NCBI GenBank assembly: GCA_003339415.1
Contig: PDHQ01000044.1
Span: 62,001-126,000 of the forward strand
Length of the DNA: 64,000 bases
Direction: 5' to 3'
Source: Ophiocordyceps camponoti-saundersi (nom. inval.)
Lineage: Eukaryota; Ascomycota; Sordariomycetes; Hypocreales; Ophiocordycipitaceae
The notes under the pieces were generated by a model. That model was given only the letters and a program-made list of their open reading frames with translations. It was not told the DNA's origin and ran no database searches. Below, piece by piece: positions 1 to 11,966 of this stretch; position 1 is the stretch's first letter, and every line of letters starts with the position of its first letter. Both the position numbers and the translations under genes were made by a program.

Positions 1-424
1 CCCATCTACCCTACCCATCTATCCATCTCTGTCTAGGTACTCTAACTGCTTGATGCCCCCCCCCCTAACTCTGTTTCTGTGGCGAACAAATCCCAAGGTG
101 TGAAGCGTCATGGTCTCCTCTACTTGAACTCTCTTTTTTGTTGTTTGTTAGAGAGGAAAGGGGAAAGGGGGGGACGCGGACCGCTATAAGGGTCCCTTCC
201 CCCCTCCCCCTTCTATACCCCTTTGTGTTTCCGAATAGATAGACAGCTCTTCCTTGACTTCCTTCACTGACACGTTCTTTTCATCTCATTGAAGAGGAAA
301 GAAGGAAAATAAAGATTCTTCACTTGTCAAGTGTCAACTTTACCCTTTGCTTTTTTCCCTTTTCTTCTTTCGTTGCAGAGACATAAGGGTGCTCAGGTCT
401 CTCTTACAACTCGAGACAGCAACC
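1..424. other. Upstream region of the SYLF-SH3 gene, no gene seen
   Basis: No convincing coding sequence. The stretch is pyrimidine-rich with several short C and T runs, which fits a promoter and 5' leader for the gene starting at 425. I see no clear TATA element. Confidence 0.5.
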
Positions 425-1825
425 ATGGGTGGACTCAACAACCCGTTTCCCACCTCGTTGAAAAGTTCGTTTCTCTCTCTCTCTCCTCTTCTGCTTCGAT
501 GATACGGAAACAAGCGGAAAACGTCCATCAAAACTAACAGCTAAAGCTTCAGCCGAGTCCAAGAAATGCGGCCGGATCCTCAAATCCTTCGTCAACCCTC
601 ACCAAGCCCTAGGTCCAGATAGGGTGATTCACCCCTCCGTCCTCTCCAACGCAAAGGGTCTGGCAGTCTTCACCGTCCTCCGAGCCGGCTGCATCGGTTG
701 CGGAAGGTTGGGAAGCGGTCTCGTCGTCGCCCGTTTACCGGATGGGACGTGGAGTGCGCCCAGCGCCGCCGCCCTGGTGGGAGGAGGAGTAGGAGGGTTG
801 ATAGGCGCCGAGTTGACGGATTTCGTCTTCGTTCTCAACGATGTTAATGCCGTCAAGACGCTCGCTCAGGCCGGTTCTCTCACTCTCGGGGGGAACGTCT
901 CGCTCGCCGCCGGTCCTATAGGTCGTTCGGCTGAGGCCGACGCCGCCGCTTCGCTCAAGAGCTTCTCCGCCATCTACACCTACTGCAAGACGAAGGGACT
1001 CTTCGCCGGCATCTCGCTCGAGGGATCCGTCATCATTGAACGAAGGGATGCGAATGAGAAGCTCTATCGTACCCGCTACAAGGCGCAGCAGATCCTCACC
1101 GGCTCCGTCAAGCCCCCTCCCGAAGCTCAACCCCTGATGGACATCCTCAACACCCGAGCCTTCAGCGGAGACCGAGCCGACGCTTTCCACGGCAACACCA
1201 TGTACAACGACGGACCCGTCTACGCCAGCGAACACGACGACGTCCTCTGGGAAGGACGCCGCGGTTCGGCCTACGGTGAAAACATAACGCAGAACCGCAA
1301 CAACGACCTTCGCAACGGCGATTCAAGACACGACGATGCCTCTGCCGCTGCTGCAGGAGCAGGAGCTGGTGCTGGTCTAGGAGCCGCTGCAGCTGCCTCT
1401 CGCACCAACGGCCACGGCCACGACGACAACTACGTCTACCGCGACGTCCCCTCCACACCCCCCGCAACCGACAGCAAAGACAGCGCGAAAGCGATACCGA
1501 GACAAACCACCGGCGCCGCCAGCAAGGCCGACCTGTCCAAGCTAGCCAAGGACGAGGCCCTGGCCATCTTCACCTTCGACCCGGCCCAGCCCGGCGATCT
1601 GGGTTTCAAGAAGGGCGACGTCATCAAGGTGACCAAGAAGACGGACAGCGACAATGATTGGTGGTATGTGTTTCCCCCCCTTTTTCTCTCTCTCTCTCTC
1701 TCTCTCTCTTTCTCCATGAACAAGGTTTCTGACATGGTTATGATGATGGGGACTTCAGGACTGGAATGATTGGTATGCGTCGAGGCACATTCCCCAGCAA
1801 TTACGTCAAGATGAACGAATCATAG
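425..1825 (+). CDS. Ysc84/Lsb3-type SYLF and SH3 domain actin-patch protein
   Basis: Three exons: 425-464, about 541-1663 and 1759-1825 (about 409 aa). Exon 1 encodes MGGLNNPFPTSLK, the conserved start of Ysc84/Lsb3 proteins, which decides the ATG at 425. An in-frame alternative acceptor at 546 would remove two residues. The SYLF (DUF500) domain follows, with GSGLVVARLPDGTWSAPSA, ELTDFVFVLND and KTKGLFAGISLEGS. An Ala-, Gly- and Asp-rich linker leads to a C-terminal SH3 domain that begins ALAIFTFDP. The last intron (1664-1758) splits a Trp codon and restores DWWTGMIGMRRGTFPSNYVK, the end of a canonical SH3. Family members bind phosphoinositides and actin through SYLF and proline-rich endocytic proteins (Las17/WASP, Sla1) through SH3, at cortical actin patches. 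The family is clear; the linker is low complexity. Confidence 0.92.
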
Positions 1826-2432
1826 GAGACTTATGCTTTTCTTGCTTCTTCGATTTCCCCCCGATTTCTACTCTGATGAAACTCTCTTGTCTCTTGTTCC
1901 CTTTGTCTAAGCTTTCGTGTTTCTTTACCTTCCCCCCCCCCCCCTTTTCTCTATCTTCACGATCCTGTTTTCCTTTTTCCTCGATTTCTTTCATCATCTT
2001 TGCTCGGACTTGCTTTTTTCTTCCCCTCTCCATTTTTTTCCCTGTCCTAACCTAAAATCCCCCCCCCCCCTTGTTTTGAAAGTATTCCATATCATGTTTG
2101 CGCTCGAGCTCTTGTTTCATGTTGTATGTATGCCGGCGATAGAGGAGTCGTGTTCTTTGTTTCGTCATCTTAGACTACCCGCCCTCTCCGTCCGATGATG
2201 CGACGGAGAGGGGCTTATGGCAGCGTCCATTCCGGTGCTGCAGAAGCATGCCTTGATGAAAGGGAAATGAAATGTTTGAGAAAGCCGGTTCTTGCTTGTC
2301 TTTTCTCTTGCCTCTGTCCGTGAGATGCGACTTGGTGATGACGCGTAAAGAACCACGTGAAGAGACTGAAGTGGGAAAAAAAAAGGAGAGTCTGATAAAG
2401 AGGGTATTTTGAAAAGGGGCGAGGAAATGCCG
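1826..2432. other. Intergenic region between convergent genes
   Basis: This holds the presumed 3' ends of the SYLF-SH3 gene (+) and the zinc-finger regulator (-). It contains C runs near 1930-1945 and 2060-2070 and T-rich stretches. No gene is seen. Confidence 0.5.
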
Positions 2433-4780
2433 TCACACATAACCCAGCCGGGATAGACAGTTACTCGCGGCAATGCTGGCCAGTTCCCATCGCTCCCCGC
2501 CGCGGGCCAGCGCCTCGGCGAAGCGGGTGAGCCATGTGGCCGCGTTGCAGCGGCACACGGCGAGCCCGTGCAGAGAGAGGCCACCGCCGGAGCCGTGGGT
2601 GAGCCACTCGTCCAGGTCGGGAGCCGACTCGACGGCCGTCAGCGGGCCGACGGCGACGTCTGGTCGAGCCGTGTCGGAGGAAGGGGTCGCGGTAGTCGTG
2701 ACGGTAGTTGTCGTCGTCGTCGTCGGAGTCCTCGTCGTCGGCCGCGACGACGAGGATGTGGATGAGGAGCATACGCAGGCTTGCAAGGTGCAGGCCGAGG
2801 AGAGGATGATGGCGGCGGCCGAGAGGGCCATGTAGACGACGGGCGGGTGGTCCACCGACGGCGACTCGCTGTAGGTGCGCCAGACGAGGACGGCCTGCAG
2901 CAAGGCGGCGCGGCCGTCGACGGATAGGGCCCATTCAGCGGCCGAGGAAGAGGTGTCGTCGCCGCGCAGCGCCTGCACGTCGGCGTGGCAGTGCAGGCTG
3001 AGGAGGTGATACAGCATGCGGGCGCCCAGGATGCGAGCGGCGATCCGGGCCCGCACCGACTCCCGCCAGCCGGGCTGCGACGGAAGCTCCTTGGCTGAGT
3101 AGGCTCGGAGGAGGAAGTCGGCGTAGGCGTCGTTGTCGTCGGGCCTCTCCGCCGCCTCGGCCACGGAGTCGAGCTGGAGCTTGCACAGCCGGAGCTGACG
3201 GGCGACGACGGCGGCCCGGGAGCCGGCGGTGCCGTGCCGATTGCGCCGTAGCTGGTGAAGGAGCCAGATGTCGTTCCACGAGGCGAGCAGACAGCTTTCG
3301 ATGTCCTCGACCAGCACGGCCGAGGGGAGGAGATGCGGAGTCGTCATGTCCAGGTTCGACATGGTGAAAGATGCTCGACGCCAGGGCTCGTCGCGATGAC
3401 GCGGGAAGAAGACGTCCAGTCCGTACGCGTTCCACATGCTAAAAGTCGACGGAAGACCCAAAGCCAGCTCCTCTCGTCGAAGTAAAGGAGGCTGGTTGCA
3501 GAGGAGCGACAGGTAAGTGTCCACCTGAAAGGCGCACGCTGCCAGCCTTCGCCACCGCTCTACCATGGAGTAGACCCAAGGCACGAACTCGCCAGGGTAG
3601 TGGGTGCGGCGCTGGCGTTGAACCGCCTCGTCGTTGAGGCATCCGTTGGCTCGTAGTGACGCGACGAGGAGGCTCAACAGGTGCCGGCATCGGTTGATGC
3701 AGACGGCCCTCTACCCAGATGTCTTCGCGTCAGTCCAGGCCATTCAGGGGGTTGCAAAGGGGAAAAAAAGGGGGGGGGGGGGGGGGGGGGGCAAAAAATA
3801 GACGCACTCCGCTCTCCAAGGCGAAGATGACGTTGAGGAGCGCAACTTGGTACGTTTCGATAGGCCATCGTCGGCTCTGGTCTAGGATATCGCCTGCCTG
3901 GCTCGTTTTCCCCTCCCCCTCTCCCTGTCAGCCGTCTGAAGATGGTGGTGGAAAGGGCAAAGACGACATACGAGCTGCTTGAAGCATTGGTCGACGAGAA
4001 GGCCGTGCATCTCCATCAGGAGCTGCCGAAAGCTACGGTCGCAGTGCAGCCAGGCCGTCATCATGACCATCGAGGCCACCAGGGCCACGTCGTCGGTCGT
4101 TCCGTCGACGCCGGGCCCGTGAAGCAGAGGCCATCGCTGGTGGATCGTGGCCAGATACGAGTCGACGCAGGCGGCGAGCCATGCCTTTGGAACGGCCCCA
4201 GGCGACGACGCGACGCACGACCGCGTGGCCACGGCGGCCAGGACAGACCGGAGCGCGGCCCAGGTGGTGGCGGAGCTGGACAAGGCCACGACGACTGGAT
4301 GCTCCGGCGGTGAGTCCGGTCTCGGAGCCGGCGATTCGTCGGAACCGGTAGCGGGGAACCGGCTCGGAACCGGATCCGACGCGGTATCTCGCCGGCCGTA
4401 GGTGCAGGCGACCCCGCGCTTGCTGCAGAGAGAACACTGCAGGCCGCCGTCACACTTGGTTTTGTTGGCATGACAGGTGTCGCAGGCCTTGCCGCGGCGA
4501 GAATCCGGTACGGCGGCTGCACCTCCGTGTATGCCGGCATGGCGCCGGAGGAGATCGCTAAAGAGGTTCTTAGAGACATCATGTCTTATATTCCCCCTTC
4601 TTCTTCTTCTTCTTCTTCTTCTTCTCTTCACACGTACCTGCGGCTAAAGGAGCGGCCGCAAACCTGACAGCTATAAGCCGGTCCGTCATGCGTCGCCTGG
4701 TGACGGCGCAGATGCTCCTTGCGAAGGAAACTCTTGCCGCAGTGGCAGCCGTGGCGGTCCTGAGACTGCTGCGAGGCCAT
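2433..4780 (-). CDS. Transcription factor with tandem C2H2 fingers plus a Zn2Cys6 cluster
   Basis: Four exons on the minus strand: 4780-4638, 4557-3972, 3876-3808 and 3710-2433, giving 691 aa with all phases matching. Splicing at 4637/4558 completes the second C2H2 finger (C38, C41, H54, H58). The first finger (C12, C14, H27, H31) has an atypical C-x-C spacing. Directly after comes a Zn2Cys6 cluster at C73, C76, C83, C89, C92 and C99. The remainder is helical with motifs such as RRWPIETYQVALLNVIFALESG, consistent with the C-terminal regulatory region seen in fungal dual-finger regulators. A Thr/Ser-rich tract lies near residues 580-600. It is probably a nuclear DNA-binding regulator; no target can be inferred from the neighbours. 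One intron carries a 22-nt homopolymer. Confidence 0.88.
3770..3791. repeat. 22-nt poly-G tract inside an intron
   Basis: An uninterrupted G run on the + strand (C on the coding strand) lies within the intron 3711-3807 of the zinc-finger regulator. It sits between donor and acceptor, where a pyrimidine-rich intron body is tolerated. Confidence 0.9.
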
Positions 4781-5183
4781 TTCTTGCTAGAGACTGTCCA
4801 AGCACGTCAAGCATGATAGCTGGGATATCATCTTTCGTTAGGGAAGAGCCGAGACATGGATCTATGATTTATGGGGACAGGCGAGGAATAAAAAAAAAGG
4901 GGTGGGAGAGGAGGTGGGCGAGACATGGCGAAAATAAACAGGAGGATGGCCATGGGGGGGTTTTTTTTTTTTCTGTTACGAGAATAGAAACCATACAATG
5001 ACGATTATAACAAGGACCATCGAGATGCAGTAAAAGTGTTGGAACATGAAGAAACAAACGACCAGCCGACTGACTTACATGTTCCCCTGTCGCTCAACTT
5101 TCCTGATCTTAGTTCCTCTCGCCTGGCTTTGTTGCGTACTCAATGCTGAGCTCTGCCTTCAAGTCGAACAGGGTGTTGGAAAA

Positions 5184-5248
<65 letters not shown>

Positions 5249-7037
5249 GAGGGGGCGAATAGGGCCTCCTCGCCGGAGCGAGCCAAGTCCGTCAGGCGTC
5301 CGCCTCGTGGGCTTCAGTCGTATGCGCGAGAACTGCAGCATGGGCGGGATAGACGATGTTTATGCAAAGATAGGGTCATCGTGTATGTGACTGAGCTTGT
5401 TGTGGTGTTGACCGCCGCTCGGTTATCCCGCTCGGCCGTCCCACAAGTCCGCTTTTCCTTTCTCTCTCTCTCCTTGTCTCTCCTGTCTGCCAGTCTCTCT
5501 CCTCTCGTCTCCCCCACGGGGCCTTCATTCCAACAGCTTTCTCGACTTCGAATTATACTTCCGCGTCTGCCTCTTGCGACCTGGCTTGAGCCTGTCGCAA
5601 AGCCTCAAGTCTGTCTGCTGTGGAAGCGTACCGTGGAAGCTGTTTCTTCCACAGCTTCTCTTCATCTCCCTGCCGATCTCTTACCCTCTCCGATTTCGGC
5701 TCCGAGTTCCCTTTGTTCCCCGAGATCCGTTGACAGCCGACGAGGCCCGGAAGACCGCAGACGCTCTGATGCTCGTCAACAACAGCAGGCCCTGGCTCGA
5801 CGGAGCCCAACTTCATTTGCGATGCCCTCAATGCTATCTCGTCGCCATTAAAGACGCTGCAAATTCATACATGTCTATCGAGAAGTCGATCCATCCGTCG
5901 ACGAGCAAGCTCGCTGGCATAGGCTCTCGGCCCTCGCCTCTGCTACTACCGTTTCTTTCTCGGCCCGTCGTCTTGCGGGGTCCTGCGGGGAGACGGGCCT
6001 TGCGAGAACGAGAGAGATACATAGATCCATGACCAAAACGCTGGAAATGGAGCTAATGAGTCGCCCAGGTCAGCGAGGAGTTACACGGAGGCTTATGCGA
6101 TAGGCCTTCGGAGCCCACTCTGCACGCTCTCCTGAGACTCGATGAACAAGGACCGCCAGGGTGTGAGTTTACATACATACATACATGCACAAGTGGAGGA
6201 GCCGGAACCACGCCCCTCCCCTTCTTCTACCCCTTCTTCTCTTCTTTCAACCGTCGGCACTTTGCGCGGAACAATGTTCGAGCCTCTCGCGATCCACGTG
6301 GACGCTCTGCTAAGTCGGAACTCTTCAATCCCATTGGAGCTGGTGTTCGGTTACTTCCCCTCTCCGCAGTGCTTCCTCTTGGCGCTGTCTCGACCGAAGG
6401 GGCAGAACTCTAACCCACAAGAGGTAAATCGCCGGCCGAACTCCGTTGCTGTCATCATCTCACATGGAAAGTCAAACCCGTTCATCGACATACCCACCGT
6501 GCCGCCGCGTCATAATCAGTGAGTCGTGGGGGACCCTGAGATTGAATATGGGATGAAGCACTGGCCTTGGCATACTGGCTGCAGTCGTATCGCCATCGTG
6601 AGCCACCCAGTCCAGGGACAAGTGGAGACATGGGGATTTTGACGGACGGGCAAAATCCTCACAATCGAACGTGCTCGAATCTTCCAACGACATCCCAACT
6701 GCGAAGGAAAAAAAGGTCGTTCGTTTGGTAGTGCTCCGCTCCGCTTGGCAGCCAGATGGTTCACAAGTTTGACGAGCAGAGTCTCGGTCACGAAAAAAAA
6801 AAAGCATGGCTCAACGTGGGAGCCGGGACGATAATAAACAGGATCAGACATGCTGTAGTTGCACGGAAACAGTATGGGACGAGGTCGATGCGGTAAGTCG
6901 TCTGGCGCCATGCTCCGCCCGCCTCCACCACATACGAAGTGGGCAGATTTCCTTGGTTCCGTACTCGCTTGCTCGACGAATGACGAGAGATACGTTTCTC
7001 CTCATCCGAGAAGCCATAATCGAAGATGAGGCGGGGA
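4781..7037. other. 2.2-kb intergenic region with a long poly-G run, no supported gene
   Basis: This lies between the 5' end of the zinc-finger regulator and the 3' end of the Rec114-like gene. It contains the 64-nt G run at 5184-5247, CT-rich stretches near 5460-5520 and a short CATA repeat near 6173-6186. Short open frames exist at 5381-6032 on both strands, but none shows a recognisable domain or convincing splice structure. Confidence 0.5.
5184..5247. repeat. 64-nt uninterrupted poly-G tract
   Basis: After an AAA the sequence is G at every position from 5184 to 5247, then AGAGGGGGCG. It is the longest homopolymer in the window. Open frames across it (poly-Gly, or poly-Pro on the minus strand) are artefacts of the repeat. 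Confidence 0.95.
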
Positions 7038-8572
7038 CTAGACGTGTGAATCGACGCCCACAAGTTGGGAGAGCCAAAAGTTGCGTCGCTGACTCTGCAG
7101 ACGTTCCAAGTAGAACTGGGCGCAGAGAGCCTCGTCGCATCCCCTCGAGACGTCGGCCTGGTACTGTTCGAAGATGCCGGCCGACAAGTTGCTGAGCTGG
7201 CGAAGCATCAGCGAGTCGGTGAGGACCACCGTATGCTGCACATGATCGGACGTCTTTGGCAGAAGCAAGGAAGCGTGTGTTTCTCGAAACAGTCCGGTGC
7301 TGCGATGAATTGAGCCGCCATGGTCTTCTAAGCCGGCGAGACCCCGGCGAGACTCGTCTGGCTCGCGATCATGGCCGGCATCGTTTTGGCCTCCCTGGCG
7401 CTCCGATCTACGCTCTATTGGCGTATCTGAGGTACTCCCGATACCGGGCGTCAGGGGCAGCCGATACCCGTCACCGTCCTTTTGATTGACCCGCTTCGCT
7501 TTGTCGTTGTCGGAGCTCATATCAACTTGCCTTTCCGGAGCAAACGGTAGGCGACGGCGTTGGGGCATCAGGTCCCGGAAGCTTTGAGCCTTTGGCGTCT
7601 GTTCCTCGACGGCGCCAGCTGTTACCTCGTTGCTGGTACCAGACTCTGTGGCGCTGCAAGCACTGCTTGAGGCCGAGAATGAGGCCGGATCGTCATGATC
7701 CCTGATCATGGTTGAGGATGTGGATCGGATTGAATTTTCGCTCCCTCGCATAGGCGTCGTCACGCGACCAGTTTCAAACCCTTGCTCGTTTGGGAGAAAA
7801 GAGTTCCTAAGAGGGGAAGCTACCCTTGGCTGATGAGGATTACCATGTTGGTTTTTCGTGAATAAGTTGTAAGGGTTCAGTAACGAGTTTGGCATGGAAT
7901 GTCGAGGAGACGAATTCGAGGAAGGGTGAGGGGACAAGGAAGAGGGCCCTTGTTGCATCAATTCGGCTGGACTTGATGAAGGTACGCTTGCGCAGTCGAG
8001 CAAAGAGGCCAGTGTCCATGGCCTTTGGGGTTCAGGGTCGTGAGGAAAAGGTGTGATGGATGACAGGCGAGGTGCCATGTCGATGCTGGCTTGAGAGGAG
8101 TTGAGAGAGACGCTCGCAGGTGTCTCATCCCTGATGGTGAAGCCAGACTTTTTCAGCATGCAAAGCGAGAGACTAAAGTCCCTGGCATGCTCAAAGGCGG
8201 CCATCACCTCGTGCTGCTGTGAGGGTATCCTAATGATCAACTGAAGGGCGCCCCGGTCGGCACCGATCGAATCTGTTGCGCCGTGGTGAAGCAGCAGAAG
8301 ATCAGACAGTCTAATAGACAGCTACAGGGAACAGGATATCAGCCGGAGCCGCGGCCGATGCCAGTGCGGCCTACACACACCATGTTTTGGCGGGAGCAGT
8401 GAACAACGAGCATTAGGCAGTCTCGTCCAGTGGACAAGGAGCGTTGTCCATCCAGCGTCAAGACCATGTCCCCGGCGAACTGTGAGGCCTCGTATACGCT
8501 GGTTGCAGCCCCGGCTCGGACTTGCAGCCTGCGCAGGGGACAGGAAGATACGGGCGTAGACGGTCGCGACAT
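7038..8572 (-). CDS. Putative meiotic recombination protein, Rec114/Rec7-like
   Basis: Two exons, 8572-8381 and 8321-7038, joined by a 59-nt intron with GTGTGT donor and phase 0, give 491 aa. The N-terminal part (about residues 25-125) looks like a small beta-rich domain: VLTLDGQRSLSTGRDCLMLV, then LSIRLSDLLLLHH and ALQLIIRIPS. The long middle is Ser/Pro-rich and probably disordered. The C-terminal ~60 residues are predicted helical (LMLRQLSNLSAGIFEQY onwards). An N-terminal PH-like fold, a disordered middle and a C-terminal helical segment is the architecture of Rec114/Rec7, which acts with Mei4/Rec24 in meiotic double-strand-break formation. The assignment is inferred from architecture only; primary sequence in this family diverges fast. 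It is divergent from the Rsc9 gene with 386 bp between the ATGs. Confidence 0.42.
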
Positions 8573-8958
8573 TTTCTGCGGCAGAGGAAACTTCCCCCGG
8601 ATATGCTGAGAAGCATGATCTCATGGGCGTTGCTGGTACTTTGAGGCTCCATGATGTCGCATTATGATGGCGGCACTTGCTGGTTGATGGTCACGTGTCG
8701 CCCGCCTTACCTAAGTAAGTAACCGCGGCTGGTAGGCTAAACCTGCATCTTCACCCTTGACGAGCCTTGCCCAGCTGCTTTTACTGTACTACGGAGTATC
8801 GTCTGTCAACGAGTAGCTGACGGCTCTGACTTTCTCGATCTGCTCCATCGCCCTGTCTCACCACAAGATCGTCGCTTCTTCACCATACCAGGCTGCGGCG
8901 CCGACCCCCGGGGCGCGACTTCGAGGTTGCCGCCGCCTGCTGGCGGTCGGCCGAAAAG
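8573..8958. promoter_or_regulatory. Shared divergent promoter region (Rec114-like / Rsc9-like)
   Basis: 386 bp separate the two divergent start codons. The region includes CTAAGTAAGTAACC near 8711 and a GGAGTATCGTC stretch near 8792. No TATA box is evident. Promoter function is inferred from gene orientation. Confidence 0.45.
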
Positions 8959-11900
8959 ATGACAGCCTCACCTCAGGAGGTGCAAATGCACACCATCGAC
9001 CGCACTCCCGAATATGAGGAGTTCATGACAAAGCTCCGCGACTATCACACGAAGCGAGGCACCACGCTCGATCCGGAGCCTCGTGTGGGCGTCATACACC
9101 TCGACCTGTACAAGGTCTTCAATCACATCGTCGCCAACGGTGGCTATGACAAGATATCGGAAGAGAAGTTGGCCTGGCGGCGCATGGCCGCTGAGCTGGG
9201 CATTCACTCCAACAACGAAGCGTCGACCGCCTTCTCTCTCAAGGAGAAGTTTTACAAGAATCTGGCCGCTTTCGAGATCAGCACCATTCACGGCAAGGAG
9301 CCGCCGCCCAAGGATATTCTCGAGGACGTGACTGCTAAGGGCGCCAGCCTCTTGACGCGTACGCGCGATAACTTTCGCGGGAAACGCGACGTCAATGCTA
9401 CCGACTCTGCCGCTTCGGGCGACGACGGAACTCCGACGCGTGAGCGTCCGGCCCCCGAGAATCCGACGTCCAGCTCGCGCGCTTCACGCGGCCTTCGTGA
9501 AGCCCCGCCCCAACGAGTCATCTTCCAGCCGGACACGGGCTCGAGCCGCCCGCCGAGGCAAGCTGCAAATCACCACCCGGCTCCGGCAGCTCCGACCTCA
9601 GCGGCCCCGCCGACAAGTCAGCCGTCCCTCTCTGCGAATCCCGTCAACCTGCAGCCGATGCCGGCCGATGCCGGTCAACAGCAGGGCAGACATGGCCCTT
9701 CCATTGTTCATCACCCGCCCATCGCAGAAAACACATCTCAGTTGGTGCTTTCGTATCAGCCTAGGAACATGAGGCCACTGCAGCTCCGCCCAGTCCCCAC
9801 CCCGGCCAGTGCTCCTGGCCAGTTCCCGAGGCCCCGTCCGCTTCAACGTTTGCCACTGGCCGATCCCGCGAACCGCCAGCCTATGTTACCTGGTAGTGAG
9901 TAGAGACTCCTCCGCGATACCAGTTTTACCAGCTGACATGAACCCTCTCCTTCTAGCCGGTTTCGACGGGCCGAACATCTACACGCGCTGCCTCATGGCC
10001 CTGCGCAGTGGTCTACCCGCCGAGCAGGCCTTTGCTCTAAATCATCTCGTTAAGATTTCGTTTGAGCGTGGTGACAAGTACAGGTTCGATGCTTTCCCCG
10101 GGCTTGCCGAGGGTCTCGTCGACAAGGCGCTCCAGGTTGGCCGGCTTCACCACCACGTCGATTGGAAAATCTCGTGGGATCTTTACCCTGAGCAGGCGAC
10201 CGATGTCGGCATTCTCGACGGCAACAACGGGACCTCCGACATTCTGGAGCGTATCAAGGGCTTGGTTGAGAGAGATGTGCCCGAAGCGCTGCAGACGGAG
10301 AGATACGCCGATGAGCTGGTCCTAGTTACCGAGGCTGTCTTGACTATACGAAACATGGTGACGCTGCCGGACAATGCCGTCAACATGTCCGACTTCCCTC
10401 CTCTGAAGGACTTGCTCTGCATCATTCTGCACCTGCCAACTAAGGATTCACTTACCGAGATGAAGCACCTGGCGCTGGATATTGCCGAGCAGGTGACGCC
10501 TTACATGGTGCTCGAGGCCGCCGATCCCCTATACAAGACGTTGATTTCCCAGCTCGGGTCGGAAGACCGCGGGACGATTTTGACGGCGCTGCGTGCCCTG
10601 GGGCGCATCTCGATGAACCTCGAGACTACTAACACGTTGGCGGACGTGACGACGGAGGCGCTCCGGCGCATAGTCAACTGGCTGTTGCTCAACGACGACG
10701 AGCTGATCGACGCCTGTCTCGACTTCCTCTACCAGTATACAGCCGTGGTGGCTAATCTGGACCGCCTCGTGCGGTCGACGAAGCCAGAGAACCTGGTGGA
10801 CCACTTGGTGCGTCTGCTAGCTCATGGGGCGCGAAAACTGCAAAGAGAGCTTGTGTTGTTACCCGAACGAAGACTCCCGTCGCGAGACGAGATCGCGCCG
10901 ATGCCGGAGGACCTGTTGCAGGAAATGGTGAAGCTGGAGGAGCCGGATCGAGTGCACCGCTGGGTCAAGTGCTTCTTTGACGAGGATAACGGCTCGTTCG
11001 TGACGCAGCTGGCGGCGTGGCAAGCGTACCAGTCGGCCTTTGCCGGGCCGCTCAAGGATGCGGGCAAGGCCATGATCACACCGGCCGACTTCATCAGGAG
11101 TAGCACGTCGGTGTATAAGAACTCGAACGCGCAAGTACTGAGGGAGCCCGGCGAAGCGCAGCAAAAGTTTATCATACACGGCATCCGGGCTCGAGCGCGG
11201 CCGCTGAGCTTCGAGGGCGCCGAGTACGGACGGTGCTTGTGGGCGACGAACCCGGAGAGGAAGAATGAGAAGTGCGGGCAGTTTTACCTCAAGCCGGAGC
11301 AGATGGCGGAGCACATTCTGTCGGCGCACCTCGGACGGGAGCGAAACAAGTCGGGCCAGTTCGACAACGAGAAGCACGAGTTCCGATGCACGTGGGGAGA
11401 GTGCTTCAAGTACGAAAAGCCGACGACTATGCGTCTTCGAGACTGCGTGCGGCACATCAACACGCATATCTTGGCGCTGCTGCCGGGCCACGACCCGCAG
11501 GCGAAGCGGGCGCCGAAGCCGTGGGTGATTGCGGCCAAGACGATGACGGTGGCGGCCGAAGAGACGATGACGATGCGAGACGAACGGAACCCCAACGCGC
11601 CCCCTCAGGCGGCAGGGATCCCGCTGAGCGCCGTCCTGGTGTTGCGCAACATTGCTCGCAACGTGGTCAAGACGGATGCCGAGGAGGAGCTCATCAAGCG
11701 GACGGATGAGCACGGCGGGTGGAACGAGAAGCTGTTCCGGCCGGTGCTGCCGCGGCTGTTTGAGATTCTGGCTGAGAACCGGGCGATGGTACGTTGAAGT
11801 TTTCTTTTCTCTCTCTTCTCTCCCTTCTCTCATACACACACACACACTCTCTCTCTCTCTGTGTGGCGGAGAGAAGCGGCAGCTTTGACTGACTGAACAA

Positions 11901-11966
11901 CAGGCTCCCTACATGGCTTCGTTGCTGGACCTGATTGGCGTAGAGGCTGACGGCAGCAGCAACTGA
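8959..11966 (+). CDS. rsc9: RSC chromatin-remodelling complex subunit, Rsc9-like (ARID, RFX-like, C2H2)
   Basis: Three exons: 8959-9895 (GTGAGT donor), 9957-11788 and 11904-11966, giving 943 aa. An ARID/BRIGHT domain occupies about residues 15-110 (YEEFMTKLRDYHTKRGT, then NGGYDKISEEKLAWRRMAAELG). A Pro/Ser-rich linker follows, then a helical, armadillo-like middle. From about residue 650 there is an RFX-type DNA-binding-like segment (AAWQAYQSAF) and paired Cys/His zinc-binding segments (GRCLWATNP to HILSAHLG, and FRCTWGECFK to RHINTH). The combination of ARID and RFX-like domain is that of fungal Rsc9, a subunit of the RSC ATP-dependent nucleosome remodeller. An alternative donor at 9893 would change one residue at the first junction. 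The last exon adds 20 residues. Confidence 0.87.

Noticed and set aside
5046..5390. Poly-glycine / poly-proline frames
   Set aside because: They are direct readings of the 64-nt G run.
5381..6032. Overlapping plus-strand frames of 150 codons, one containing ADEARKTADALMLVNNSRPW
   Set aside because: No known domain, no splice structure that extends either frame, and CT-rich upstream sequence.
10859..11845. 328-codon minus-strand frame
   Set aside because: Antisense shadow of the Rsc9-like coding region.
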